Positions 1 through 6,259 of a stretch of 7,771 nucleotides of DNA are shown one piece after another. The position numbers were made by a program, and so were the translations under genes. Within the stretch, counting starts at the first letter, position 1. Each line of letters opens with the position of its first letter. The stretch is from positions 1 to 7,771 of the forward strand of contig JAISYY010000110.1 in assembly GCA_031269635.1 (NCBI GenBank), written 5' to 3'. This DNA comes from Tannerella sp. Its GTDB lineage: Bacteria > Bacteroidota > Bacteroidia > Bacteroidales > Tannerellaceae. The notes under the pieces were generated by a model, which did no database searches, was not told where the DNA came from, and saw nothing but the letters and a program-made list of their open reading frames with translations.

Positions 1-735
1 ACGAACCCGACCGGCCGTGACGTGCGGATTCAGCTGGAGGAAGACCCCTCCCTGATTGAAGACTTTAATGTGGCATCGTTTGATGTGGATGCTTCAAGCT
101 ATCATCCCCGGATGCCGTCCGACCGGTACGATATCGAAACGCTGTCGTTAGTCATTCCGGCAGGTGAGATAGCAGGTACGATCCCCATCCGGATCCGTCC
201 TCGGGGATTGTCGCCTGATTCGTCGTATTTTATCGCGCTCAAGGTGGTTTCATTCGATACATACGAGGTGAATCCCGAAAAAACTGACGTACTCTACCGT
301 GTTCGTACGAAAAACCGCTGGGCGGTGGGCGACGGTTCGACCAATTATAACATGAGGGGACGCCTGCGGCTTGGCTCCTCCGAAATCGAAGTGCCGGGCA
401 CAAAAATCATGGCTCCGATCAGCGCAAACGAAGTACGCGTCATGGCCGGGAATGAATTGTATGAGTCGAAAATCGTTACGCTCCGCAAAGGCGCCATGGT
501 GCTGGAGATAAATCCCGACTACACGGTGAAAATCAAGCCGTATGCCAATCTGGATATAAGCCAGATAGACGGCGATTCCGACTTTCCGAACATTTTTTTC
601 GTGGAAGACGACGGATTTAAGACCTATAAAACGTTCCTGTTGTATTACAGATATAACTTTGGTGGAACGGAAAAGGTGATGAAGGAAGAACTTCGTCTTG
701 AGTTTAATAAAGATCTGGACGATTATGAGTGGTAA
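1..735 (+). CDS. Surface glycan-binding lipoprotein, BT_3987-like (DUF1735) plus DUF4361, 5'-truncated
   Basis: The reading frame is open from base 1, so the gene starts upstream; the GTG at 22 is an internal Val. The visible 244 residues cover the end of a BT_3987-like N-terminal domain (about residues 1-100). Its hallmark pattern is an acidic core, a Tyr/Pro-rich turn near YHPRMPSDRYD, then a strand ending in IPAG and a stretch like SSYFIALKV. A DUF4361-like beta-sandwich follows (about 100-244), ending in TFLLYYRYNFGG and a final amphipathic strand. In Bacteroidota such proteins usually sit in the SusE/SusF position after SusC/SusD and bind glycan at the cell surface. The lipoprotein signal peptide would be in the missing part. 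It lies 22 bases upstream of the CBM6 lipoprotein gene and is probably co-transcribed with it. The glycan cannot be told from sequence. Family assignment is by eye from motif pattern. Confidence 0.8.
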   Translation, partial: TNPTGRDVRIQLEEDPSLIEDFNVASFDVDASSYHPRMPSDRYDIETLSLVIPAGEIAGTIPIRIRPRGLSPDSSYFIALKVVSFDTYEVNPEKTDVLYRVRTKNRWAVGDGSTNYNMRGRLRLGSSEIEVPGTKIMAPISANEVRVMAGNELYESKIVTLRKGAMVLEINPDYTVKIKPYANLDISQIDGDSDFPNIFFVEDDGFKTYKTFLLYYRYNFGGTEKVMKEELRLEFNKDLDDYEW

Positions 736-757
736 GTTTTAAACAGGAAATAAGAAG

Positions 758-1831
758 ATGAAGAAAAATATGAAATCAATTGTATTAAGATTTGCTGTCC
801 TGTCGTGCAGTGCATTACTGACAATGAGTTGCAGCAAATATGAAAGGACGGAAGTTGAGCCGTCGATCTATGTCGATCACATGACATTGAAGCTGTTTAC
901 GGGCGAAACGATTCAGCTTCAGGCCAGTCCGAGCGAAGCGACCTACGAATGGACGAGCGAAGACGGCGAGGTGGCCACCGTATCGTCATCGGGATTAGTT
1001 ACGGCAACAGGCGCCGGTACGACGAATATCGTTGTTACCGACGGGAATGTGCATACGAAAGTATCCCTGACGGTCATTACGCGGATCGCGATGACCGGCC
1101 TGTCGTTAAGCGTTAGCTATGTCGAACTGACGCCCGGCGCAAAGATAGCCGTTGTAGCGGTGAGGATACCTGAAAATGCCAATGACGGCGGATCCTTTCT
1201 ATGGACAACCGACAACATTGATGTCGCAACGGTAAATTCCGTCGGTGATATTACCGGCGTATCCGAAGGGGAAGCGATCATCACCTGCCGTAGCAGCCGT
1301 TTTTCGGAAACCGTACGGGTATCGGTTGCCTTTACCCGGCCGTTTAAAGGCCCGCATATCCTGTCGTCCGGAGCGCCCTGTACGCTTCCGATGGTTAATT
1401 TCGATCTCGGAGGCGAAGGTTATGCGTTCCACGACGCGGATACGGGAAACAGCGGCAACCTTCCATACCGCGCCGACAACGGCGACAATGCAAGTGGCGC
1501 CGTGGATATGGAAAATGCATCGAACCCGAATATTGGATGGACTTCCGACGGAGAATGGCTGCAATATACGGTAGAAGTAAGGACAGGCGGTCAGTACAGG
1601 GTTGAGGTCGAACAGGCCAGTCCCAATTCGGACGGAAGTTTCAGGATCGAAGTGGACGGCATCGACCGGACCGGCACCGTACTTGCTTCCAATACCGGCG
1701 GCTGGGGTAATTTCGGATGGGACACCGTGCCTGCGCTATTAAATATGAACGAAGGCGTTCATAAAATCAAATATTATTTCGTACGCGGCGCTCATAACAT
1801 CCGGACGCTCCGCTTCACGTACGTTCCATAA
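758..1831 (+). CDS. Lipoprotein with two BIG2 Ig-like domains and a C-terminal CBM6-type module
   Basis: The protein has 357 residues. The N-terminus is a lipoprotein signal: basic start, hydrophobic run to LLTMS, and candidate lipidated Cys25. Two BIG2 (bacterial Ig-like group 2) domains follow, about residues 38-107 and 112-190. Each has the family pattern of a W-T strand, then VATV, then a G-x-(V/I)-T turn (WTSEDGEVATVSSSGLVTATG and WTTDNIDVATVNSVGDITGV). Residues about 204-356 look like a CBM6 module: GYAFHDADTGNSGN with PYR, then VDMENA, GWTSDGEWLQYTVEV, TGGWGNFGWDTV and a closing HNIRTLRF strand. Trp261, Trp267, Trp316, Trp321 and Asn347 are candidates for sugar contact or core packing. 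No catalytic domain is visible, so binding rather than hydrolysis is inferred, with the Ig domains as spacers from the membrane. It is probably the last gene of a glycan-utilisation operon. The second in-frame ATG at 770 is an alternative start that would still leave a signal peptide. Confidence 0.85.
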   Translation: MKKNMKSIVLRFAVLSCSALLTMSCSKYERTEVEPSIYVDHMTLKLFTGETIQLQASPSEATYEWTSEDGEVATVSSSGLVTATGAGTTNIVVTDGNVHTKVSLTVITRIAMTGLSLSVSYVELTPGAKIAVVAVRIPENANDGGSFLWTTDNIDVATVNSVGDITGVSEGEAIITCRSSRFSETVRVSVAFTRPFKGPHILSSGAPCTLPMVNFDLGGEGYAFHDADTGNSGNLPYRADNGDNASGAVDMENASNPNIGWTSDGEWLQYTVEVRTGGQYRVEVEQASPNSDGSFRIEVDGIDRTGTVLASNTGGWGNFGWDTVPALLNMNEGVHKIKYYFVRGAHNIRTLRFTYVP

Positions 1832-1868
1832 TATGTTGACCGGATAAAATGTGTATATTGACGGGATT

Positions 1869-1899
1869 TTGTGCCGGCTTGTAAAATAGCCGGACACAA
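1869..1899 (+). terminator. Bulged hairpin after the CBM6 lipoprotein gene
   Basis: Left arm TTGTGCCGGCT (1869-1879) pairs with right arm AGCCGGACACAA (1888-1899), giving 11 pairs with one bulged A and an 8-base loop. It begins 37 bases after the stop codon, where a transcript end is expected. No U-tract follows, so it is at best a weak intrinsic terminator and may instead protect the 3' end of the message. Confidence 0.45.
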
Positions 1900-1915
1900 T
1901 ATCTCGCCCTGCCAC

Positions 1916-1944
1916 CTGTCTTTATTTTTTCCGGATAAAGACAG
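1916..1944 (+). terminator. Perfect 10-bp hairpin, possible terminator
   Basis: CTGTCTTTAT (1916-1925) is exactly complementary to ATAAAGACAG (1935-1944) around a 9-base loop, TTTTTCCGG. Two or three more pairs outside are possible with a one-base bulge (CACC against GTG). Like the hairpin just upstream it lacks a following U-tract. The pair of hairpins separates the glycan-binding genes from the next promoter, so a termination role is inferred from position. Confidence 0.4.
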
Positions 1945-1971
1945 TGCAAACCACAGGAAATATAAAATAAA

Positions 1972-2003
1972 CTTGTCTGTTTTCAAAAAAAGCTCTATAT
2001 TTG
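1972..2003 (+). promoter_or_regulatory. Bacteroidota-type promoter for the DUF3078-like gene
   Basis: The -7 element TATATTTG (1996-2003) is an exact match to TAnnTTTG. A CTTG at 1972-1975 resembles the -33 TTTG element, with 20 bases between them, inside the usual 19-21 range. Transcription would start near 2010, leaving a leader of about 20 bases before the ATG at 2029. Confidence 0.65.
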
Positions 2004-2028
2004 CATTCAATAAATTGTTTAAAGCAGA

Positions 2029-3411
2029 ATGAGGATGGATTATATAAAAAAATATAAAACAGTCGCTATTTTGTCTTTTGCGTTTTTCGTTATTATCAAT
2101 GCAAATACAAATGCACAAGACAGCAAGACGTTAGGATTATCCGAAGAAGTCATGGCGTGGACTATTTCCACGATAGAACCTTGGCCGGCCGATCGTTACA
2201 GTTCCCTCAAAGAGGCGATGATTGATAATAATTTTTACATCCCTATGGTGTTCCACGGTGGGATGTTTCCCCCATTGGACTACAAATTCAACCGCGACTC
2301 GTTAGCTTTTCCGGGCTACAAGCTACCTCCTGCAATCACATACAGGAATAAACGCGCCGCAAACATGTTCAATTACTATTTACTTACGAAAAAACTCGAA
2401 GACCAGGCTTACAGAGAAGTCTTACTCCGCAATCCCGGAAATTTCAAGTATACAATATGGCAGTTAAAGGAGAAAAAAGTGGTAAGACCCAAAAGCATTG
2501 AAGTGCCGAAAGAACAGGTTAAATTGGAAGTGAAGACCTCCATGGTCACCCCCGAAACGGTCGACCCTGTAATAAAATTCATTCCCGACAGGAAATACTG
2601 GACGTCGTCATTTTCGGCGGATATCAAGTTTTCGCAAAACAAAAGCTCCGATAACTGGTATAAGGGAAAAATCGACAATATGAATATCTTTACCAATGCC
2701 GTCATTTCGTATAACTACAAAAAAGACAAACTGTCACTAACAAATACATTATCAACGACATTGACCATCAACACGGCGCCTAACGACACCATGCGCGCCT
2801 ATGCCATCGGAAGCGACGAACTGCGTTTTCGAAGCAACTTCGGACTGCAAGCCATAAAAAACTGGAATTATTCGTCCTCTGCAGAATTTATCTCGTCAAT
2901 GGGTAACAAATACATTGCAAATACAATGACCAAAAATTCCGCTTTCCTGTCGCCCTACACGGTCAACATCGGAGTCGGTATGACGTATAATGCCAAACCA
3001 AAATTCAAAAAGCCCAATCGCTCGCTCGATTTGACGCTGTCGCTGGAGCCTTTCTCGTTTAAATATATGTATAGCATGGACAAGAAAATCAACCTTGCCG
3101 CCTATTTTCAAAAGAACGAAGACGGAACTTACAAGTACTTGCTCAAGACTTTCGGTTCAACGATCACCATGGCGAGTAATGTAAGATTCAGCAAAAACGT
3201 CACGCTGTATTCACGCCTGTATTACTTCACAAACTACGAACGGATAATCGGCGAATCCGAAAACAAACTGGACATTGCGTTAAGCAGATATTTCTCCACA
3301 ACGTTATATCTGTACCTGCGTTATGACGACGGCGTGGTAAAAGCGCCCGACTCCGATACGTATTTGCAGGTTAACGAACTGTTTTCTTTCGGATTTAGTT
3401 ATAAATGGTAA
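2029..3411 (+). CDS. DUF3078-like outer-membrane beta-barrel protein with N-terminal extension
   Basis: The protein has 460 residues. A basic start and hydrophobic stretch (about residues 11-28) form a signal peptide with likely cleavage after Ala29. Residues about 31-180 are a polar N-terminal region I do not recognise, containing a Pro/Gly-rich patch (about 71-101) and helical, Lys/Arg-rich stretches (about 106-150). From about residue 190 the sequence looks like DUF3078: WTSSFSADIKFSQNKSSDNW resembles the family's Gln...NW opening, and alternating strands continue to the end. The final residues FSFGFSYKW end in an aromatic residue, the usual signal for outer-membrane barrel insertion. Function is unknown; an outer-membrane location is inferred. 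It has its own promoter and a 189-base gap to the rnf operon, so co-transcription with rnf is not indicated. The ATG at 2035 is an alternative start giving a two-residue shorter signal peptide. Confidence 0.75.
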   Translation: MRMDYIKKYKTVAILSFAFFVIINANTNAQDSKTLGLSEEVMAWTISTIEPWPADRYSSLKEAMIDNNFYIPMVFHGGMFPPLDYKFNRDSLAFPGYKLPPAITYRNKRAANMFNYYLLTKKLEDQAYREVLLRNPGNFKYTIWQLKEKKVVRPKSIEVPKEQVKLEVKTSMVTPETVDPVIKFIPDRKYWTSSFSADIKFSQNKSSDNWYKGKIDNMNIFTNAVISYNYKKDKLSLTNTLSTTLTINTAPNDTMRAYAIGSDELRFRSNFGLQAIKNWNYSSSAEFISSMGNKYIANTMTKNSAFLSPYTVNIGVGMTYNAKPKFKKPNRSLDLTLSLEPFSFKYMYSMDKKINLAAYFQKNEDGTYKYLLKTFGSTITMASNVRFSKNVTLYSRLYYFTNYERIIGESENKLDIALSRYFSTTLYLYLRYDDGVVKAPDSDTYLQVNELFSFGFSYKW

Positions 3412-3457
3412 TTTTATTGACAGACAGGGGATAATTATACGCAGATAGCACCTTTAT

Positions 3458-3503
3458 GCTTCGACTTATCTGTAAAGAACGGCCGTTTGCTTTCGACCTG
3501 TAA
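3458..3503 (+). repeat. Imperfect direct repeat in the spacer before rseC
   Basis: GCTTCGACTTATCTGTAA (3458-3475) recurs as GCTTTCGACCTGTAA (3489-3503), differing by one inserted T and a missing short stretch. Between them lies the 10-bp palindrome AACGGCCGTT (3478-3487). The repeat lies 30-75 bases upstream of the -33 element of the next promoter, so a regulator site is possible. It may equally be chance. Confidence 0.25.
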
Positions 3504-3532
3504 CCTTTAACAAAAAATATTACTTGTATATA

Positions 3533-3562
3533 TTGCCTATCTACTTTTTATTACTATTTTTG
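3533..3562 (+). promoter_or_regulatory. Bacteroidota-type promoter of the rseC-rnf operon
   Basis: The -7 element TATTTTTG (3555-3562) matches TAnnTTTG exactly. A TTG at 3533-3535 fits the core of the -33 element, with 19 bases between them. The predicted start of transcription is near 3569-3570. This excludes any translation start at or before that point and supports the ATG at 3601 as the rseC start. It is the only promoter I see between 3412 and the end of the window, so it probably drives the whole rnf operon. Confidence 0.65.
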
Positions 3563-3567
3563 CCGCA

Positions 3568-3593
3568 AAATTGCAAAGTAGAGTTTGCAATTT
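3568..3593 (+). promoter_or_regulatory. Perfect inverted repeat over the rnf operon transcription start
   Basis: AAATTGCAAA (3568-3577) and TTTGCAATTT (3584-3593) are exact reverse complements separated by GTAGAG. The site begins five bases after the -7 element, covers the predicted transcription start and ends seven bases before the rseC ATG. It could be a dyad operator or a leader hairpin with a 6-base loop. Its TTG...CAA ends recall redox-repressor Rex sites (TTGTGAA-N4-TTCACAA), but the inner bases and spacing differ, so the identity of any regulator is open. Confidence 0.5.
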
Positions 3594-3600
3594 AAAGATT

Positions 3601-4029
3601 ATGGGAGACAATATCAGACATCGTGGTAAAGTAGAAAAAGTTGAAAAACACAAAGTGTTTGTCAGAATAGAACAACAAGCGGCATGCAACGCTTGTCACG
3701 CTCGAACCGTGTGCCTTGCTTCGGACAAAAAAGAGAAGATCATTGAGGTGGATGACGATTCCGGGATCTATTCCATCGACGAGCAGGTTATCATTTCTAC
3801 ACAACCGGCTGCCGGGTTACTCGCCGTCGTCATGGCATTTCTCATACCGCTTGCGCTCGTGATTATTGCACTGATAGCGGGAACCGGTAAAAGCGGAAAC
3901 GAAGCTGTCGGCGGACTTGCAGGCCTGTCTGTTCTGATTCCTTATTATCTTATATTATACGCTTTACGCGACAAACTGAAGAAAAAATTTGTATTCACGC
4001 TGTCAAAAGCACAGGATACACTAATCTGA
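3601..4029 (+). CDS. rseC: RseC/MucC-family membrane protein (SoxR-reducing system type)
   Basis: The protein has 142 residues from the ATG at 3601. The N-terminal half is a small soluble domain: a strand with the GKVEKVEKHKVFVRI pattern, then the cysteine cluster C29-x2-C32-x5-C38 (CNACHARTVC), then a short beta region ending near residue 68. Two membrane helices follow (about 72-93 and 102-122) and a short basic cytoplasmic tail. This is the RseC/MucC layout. In Proteobacteria RseC modulates sigma-E and takes part with Rsx/Rnf proteins in reducing SoxR; in Bacteroidota neither is established, and the gene is best known as the regular first gene of rnf operons. A redox link to Rnf is therefore inferred. 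rnfB starts 24 bases after the stop. A TTG at 3571 is in frame but lies at the predicted transcription start, so it was not used. Confidence 0.9.
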   Translation: MGDNIRHRGKVEKVEKHKVFVRIEQQAACNACHARTVCLASDKKEKIIEVDDDSGIYSIDEQVIISTQPAAGLLAVVMAFLIPLALVIIALIAGTGKSGNEAVGGLAGLSVLIPYYLILYALRDKLKKKFVFTLSKAQDTLI

Positions 4030-4053
4030 AACATTTTGTAACTAATTATAATA

Positions 4054-4905
4054 ATGTATATAGCAATTATTCTTTTAGGCGTTACAGGAGCCATAGCGGC
4101 TTTGATACTGTATGTTTTATCCAAAAAGTTTGAAGTTCAGGAAGACCCTCGCATAGCGCAGGCGCTCGAAGTTTTACCGGGCGCTAACTGCGGAGGATGC
4201 GGCTATCCGGGATGCGGCGGTTTTGCGGCGGCTTGCGTAAAAGCGGAATTGCTCGAAGGATTGTCCTGTCCCGTCGGAGGGGCCGAAGTGATGAAAAAAG
4301 TCGCGTCCATAATGGGTAAAGATGCGGGAAATATCGTGCCTGAAGTCGCCGTTGTACGCTGTAACGGGACATGCGAAGCCCGCCCGCGCACAAACACTTA
4401 TGACGGCGCCCGGAATTGCGCTGTCGCATCAGCCCTTTACGGCGGCGAAACCGCCTGTTCGTTCGGATGCCTCGGTTTAGGCGACTGCGTCAGCGCATGT
4501 ACGTTCGACGCGATACATATTAACCTGACAACCGGACTTGCCGAGGTGACGGAAGATAAATGCACTGCCTGCGGAGCCTGTGTAAAAGCATGTCCCAAGA
4601 AAATCATCGAGATGCGGAAGAAAGGCCCTAAATCACGCCGTATCTTTGTCTCATGCATAAATAAAGATAAAGGCGGAACAGCTCGCAAGGCTTGCGCCAA
4701 TGCCTGTATCGGTTGCAACAAATGCCTCAAAGAATGTACTTTCGAAGCCATCACAATAACAGACAACCTGGCATATATCGACGCCACCAAATGCCGCCTG
4801 TGCCGCAAATGCACAGCCGCATGTCCCACCGGAGCAATACAAGAACAAAACTTCCCGCCACGCAAAACGGCAGAAGAAAACCCCCCATTAACCATTAACC
4901 ATTAA
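4054..4905 (+). CDS. rnfB: Rnf complex subunit B, multi-cluster ferredoxin-like protein
   Basis: RnfB is thought to take electrons from reduced ferredoxin and pass them into the Rnf complex at the cytoplasmic face of the inner membrane. The 283 residues show an N-terminal membrane helix (about 3-22) and the Fe-S domain CGGCGYPGC (C46, C49, C54 and C72). A linker with C103, C107 and C122 follows. Then come two pairs of ferredoxin-type motifs: C135/C139/C145/C149 with C170/C173/C176/C180, and C214-C228 with C247/C250/C253/C257. At least five [4Fe-4S] sites are suggested, the extended form known from Clostridium and Acetobacterium, compared with three in the roughly 190-residue E. coli RsxB. The last eight residues (NPPLTINH) come from a poly-C run and a 7-bp tandem repeat and probably have no function. 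Start is the ATG 24 bases after rseC; no Shine-Dalgarno is visible. Confidence 0.95.
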   Translation: MYIAIILLGVTGAIAALILYVLSKKFEVQEDPRIAQALEVLPGANCGGCGYPGCGGFAAACVKAELLEGLSCPVGGAEVMKKVASIMGKDAGNIVPEVAVVRCNGTCEARPRTNTYDGARNCAVASALYGGETACSFGCLGLGDCVSACTFDAIHINLTTGLAEVTEDKCTACGACVKACPKKIIEMRKKGPKSRRIFVSCINKDKGGTARKACANACIGCNKCLKECTFEAITITDNLAYIDATKCRLCRKCTAACPTGAIQEQNFPPRKTAEENPPLTINH

Positions 4906-4920
4906 CCCATTAACCATTAT
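4886..4920 (+). repeat. CATTAAC tandem repeat spanning the rnfB stop and the rnfB-rnfC gap
   Basis: Three exact CATTAAC units (4886-4906), one extra C, a fourth unit (4908-4914) and a degenerate CATTAT end (4915-4920) fill the junction. Because the period is 7, successive TAA triplets (4889, 4896, 4903) fall in three different frames; the third is the rnfB stop. A run of six C precedes it (4881-4886). rnfC starts at 4924, three bases after the array. Confidence 0.9.
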
Positions 4921-4923
4921 AAA

Positions 4924-6252
4924 ATGCGCACCTTTAGAATTGGAGGCATACATCCACCGGCAAACAAATTATCGGCAGGCCGTCCGATAGAAACCATAGC
5001 GCCGCCCGCAACGGTTGTCATACCGTTAAGCCAGCACATAGGCGCACCGGCTTTGGCTGCGGTCGCCAAAGGAGACAAAGTAAAAGCCGGCACGCTTATC
5101 GGGAAAGCCAACGGATTTGTCTCGGCAAATGTCCATTCGTCCGTATCCGGGACTGTTGCCAAAGTCGACAACATGACCGACGGATCCGGCCTTTCGCGTC
5201 CTGCTGTATATATTAATGTGGAAGGCGACGAGTGGGAAGCAGATATAGACCGTAGCGAAACGCTTGTTAAAGAATGTAGCCTGTCGTCCGGAGAAATCAT
5301 AAAAAAGATAGAAGCCGCCGGCATTGTCGGCATGGGAGGAGCAACATTCCCTACCAAAATAAAACTTTCGCCCCCGCCCGGCAGCAAAGCCGAAATACTC
5401 ATCGTAAACGCGGTGGAATGTGAACCATACCTGACGGCAGACCATTCGCTGATGATGGCGAAAAGCGAGCAAATCATGACGGGGACGACGATTCTTATGA
5501 AGTCGCTGAACGTCGGCCGCGCCGTAATCGGCATCGAATGTAACAAACCCGATGCGATTGAACGGATGAACGGACTTTCGGCCGGATATAAAGGAATTGA
5601 GATCCTGCCGCTGAAAGTGAAATATCCCCAGGGAGGCGAAAAACAACTTATCGACGCCGTCATGCGCCGCCAGGTGAAAAGCGGCGCCCTACCCATTTCC
5701 GCAGGCTCGGTAGTGCATAACGCCGGAACGGTTTTCGCCGTATACGAAGCCGTTCAGAAGAACAAACCGCTCATCGAACGCGTGATAACGGTGACGGGCA
5801 AGAACGTAGCCCGCCCGTCCGATTTCCTGGCCCGCATAGGGACGCCGGTAAGCGTCCTTATCGACGCGGCCGGGGGAATCCCGGAGAATACAGGTAAAAT
5901 TATCGGCGGCGGTCCGATGATGGGCCGGGCGATGATTCATGCCAATGCGCCCGTAATGAAAGGCAGCTCCGGCATCCTCCTGTTGACAAAGGAAGAATCC
6001 GTACGGCGCCCGGCGCACGACTGCATACGATGCGCCAAATGTGTAGGAGCCTGTCCGATGGGACTCGAACCGAGTTTGCTTATGAATCTTTCGGAATACA
6101 AACTGTGGGACGACGCGGAAAAGAATTACATCGTCGACTGCATTGAGTGCGGCTCATGTAGCTATACCTGTCCTGCAAACCGTCCGCTGCTCGACTATAT
6201 ACGTTTGGGAAAAAACACCGTAATGGGAATTGTCAGAACACGAAAAAAATAA
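4924..6252 (+). CDS. rnfC: Rnf complex subunit C, NADH/flavin-binding iron-sulfur protein
   Basis: RnfC is the peripheral subunit that carries the NAD(H) site of the complex. The 442 residues, near the usual length for the compact form, show in order: an RnfC N-terminal barrel-sandwich region with HSSVSGTV (71-78); a Complex I 51-kDa-like nucleotide/FMN region with GMGGATFPTKIKL (136-148), NAVECEPYLTADH (162-174) and YPQGGEKQL (234-242); an SLBB-like region (about 285-335); and two ferredoxin-type motifs, C367/C370/C373/C377 and C406/C409/C412/C416. All eight cluster cysteines are present, so the protein looks intact. It lacks the long repeat-rich C-terminal extension of E. coli RsxC. No Shine-Dalgarno precedes the ATG; the upstream bases belong to the CATTAAC repeat. 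Confidence 0.96.
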   Translation: MRTFRIGGIHPPANKLSAGRPIETIAPPATVVIPLSQHIGAPALAAVAKGDKVKAGTLIGKANGFVSANVHSSVSGTVAKVDNMTDGSGLSRPAVYINVEGDEWEADIDRSETLVKECSLSSGEIIKKIEAAGIVGMGGATFPTKIKLSPPPGSKAEILIVNAVECEPYLTADHSLMMAKSEQIMTGTTILMKSLNVGRAVIGIECNKPDAIERMNGLSAGYKGIEILPLKVKYPQGGEKQLIDAVMRRQVKSGALPISAGSVVHNAGTVFAVYEAVQKNKPLIERVITVTGKNVARPSDFLARIGTPVSVLIDAAGGIPENTGKIIGGGPMMGRAMIHANAPVMKGSSGILLLTKEESVRRPAHDCIRCAKCVGACPMGLEPSLLMNLSEYKLWDDAEKNYIVDCIECGSCSYTCPANRPLLDYIRLGKNTVMGIVRTRKK

Positions 6253-6259
6253 TGCATGT

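Noticed and set aside
22..735. GTG at 22 as a start codon for the first gene
   Set aside because: The frame is open to base 1 and the residues before it continue the domain; the gene is truncated by the window edge.
1792..2118. Minus-strand 108-residue frame across the 1832-2028 spacer
   Set aside because: It overlaps both neighbouring genes and the predicted promoter, and its composition (Cys/Ile and Phe/Leu runs from AT-rich DNA) is not protein-like.
3442..3472. Possible terminator hairpin after the DUF3078-like gene (CAGATA / TATCTG)
   Set aside because: Only six pairs with a 19-base loop and no U-tract; too weak to call.
3571..3600. Ten-residue N-terminal extension of RseC from the TTG at 3571
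   Set aside because: It lies at the predicted transcription start and inside the inverted repeat; the ATG at 3601 gives a normal RseC N-terminus.
4157..4827. Unusually many cysteines in RnfB as a sign of a new ferredoxin-like protein
   Set aside because: The pattern matches the extended RnfB form known from clostridia and acetogens, so it is not novel.
4437..5696. Long minus-strand open frames opposite rnfB and rnfC
   Set aside because: They lie wholly opposite well-supported coding sequence and have no recognisable domain; the opposite strand of these genes is simply poor in stop codons.
6230..6259. Upstream TTG start for rnfD inside rnfC
   Set aside because: The added residues (MSEHEKNNAC) are a frame-shifted reading of the rnfC end; the ATG at 6260 fits the family N-terminus.
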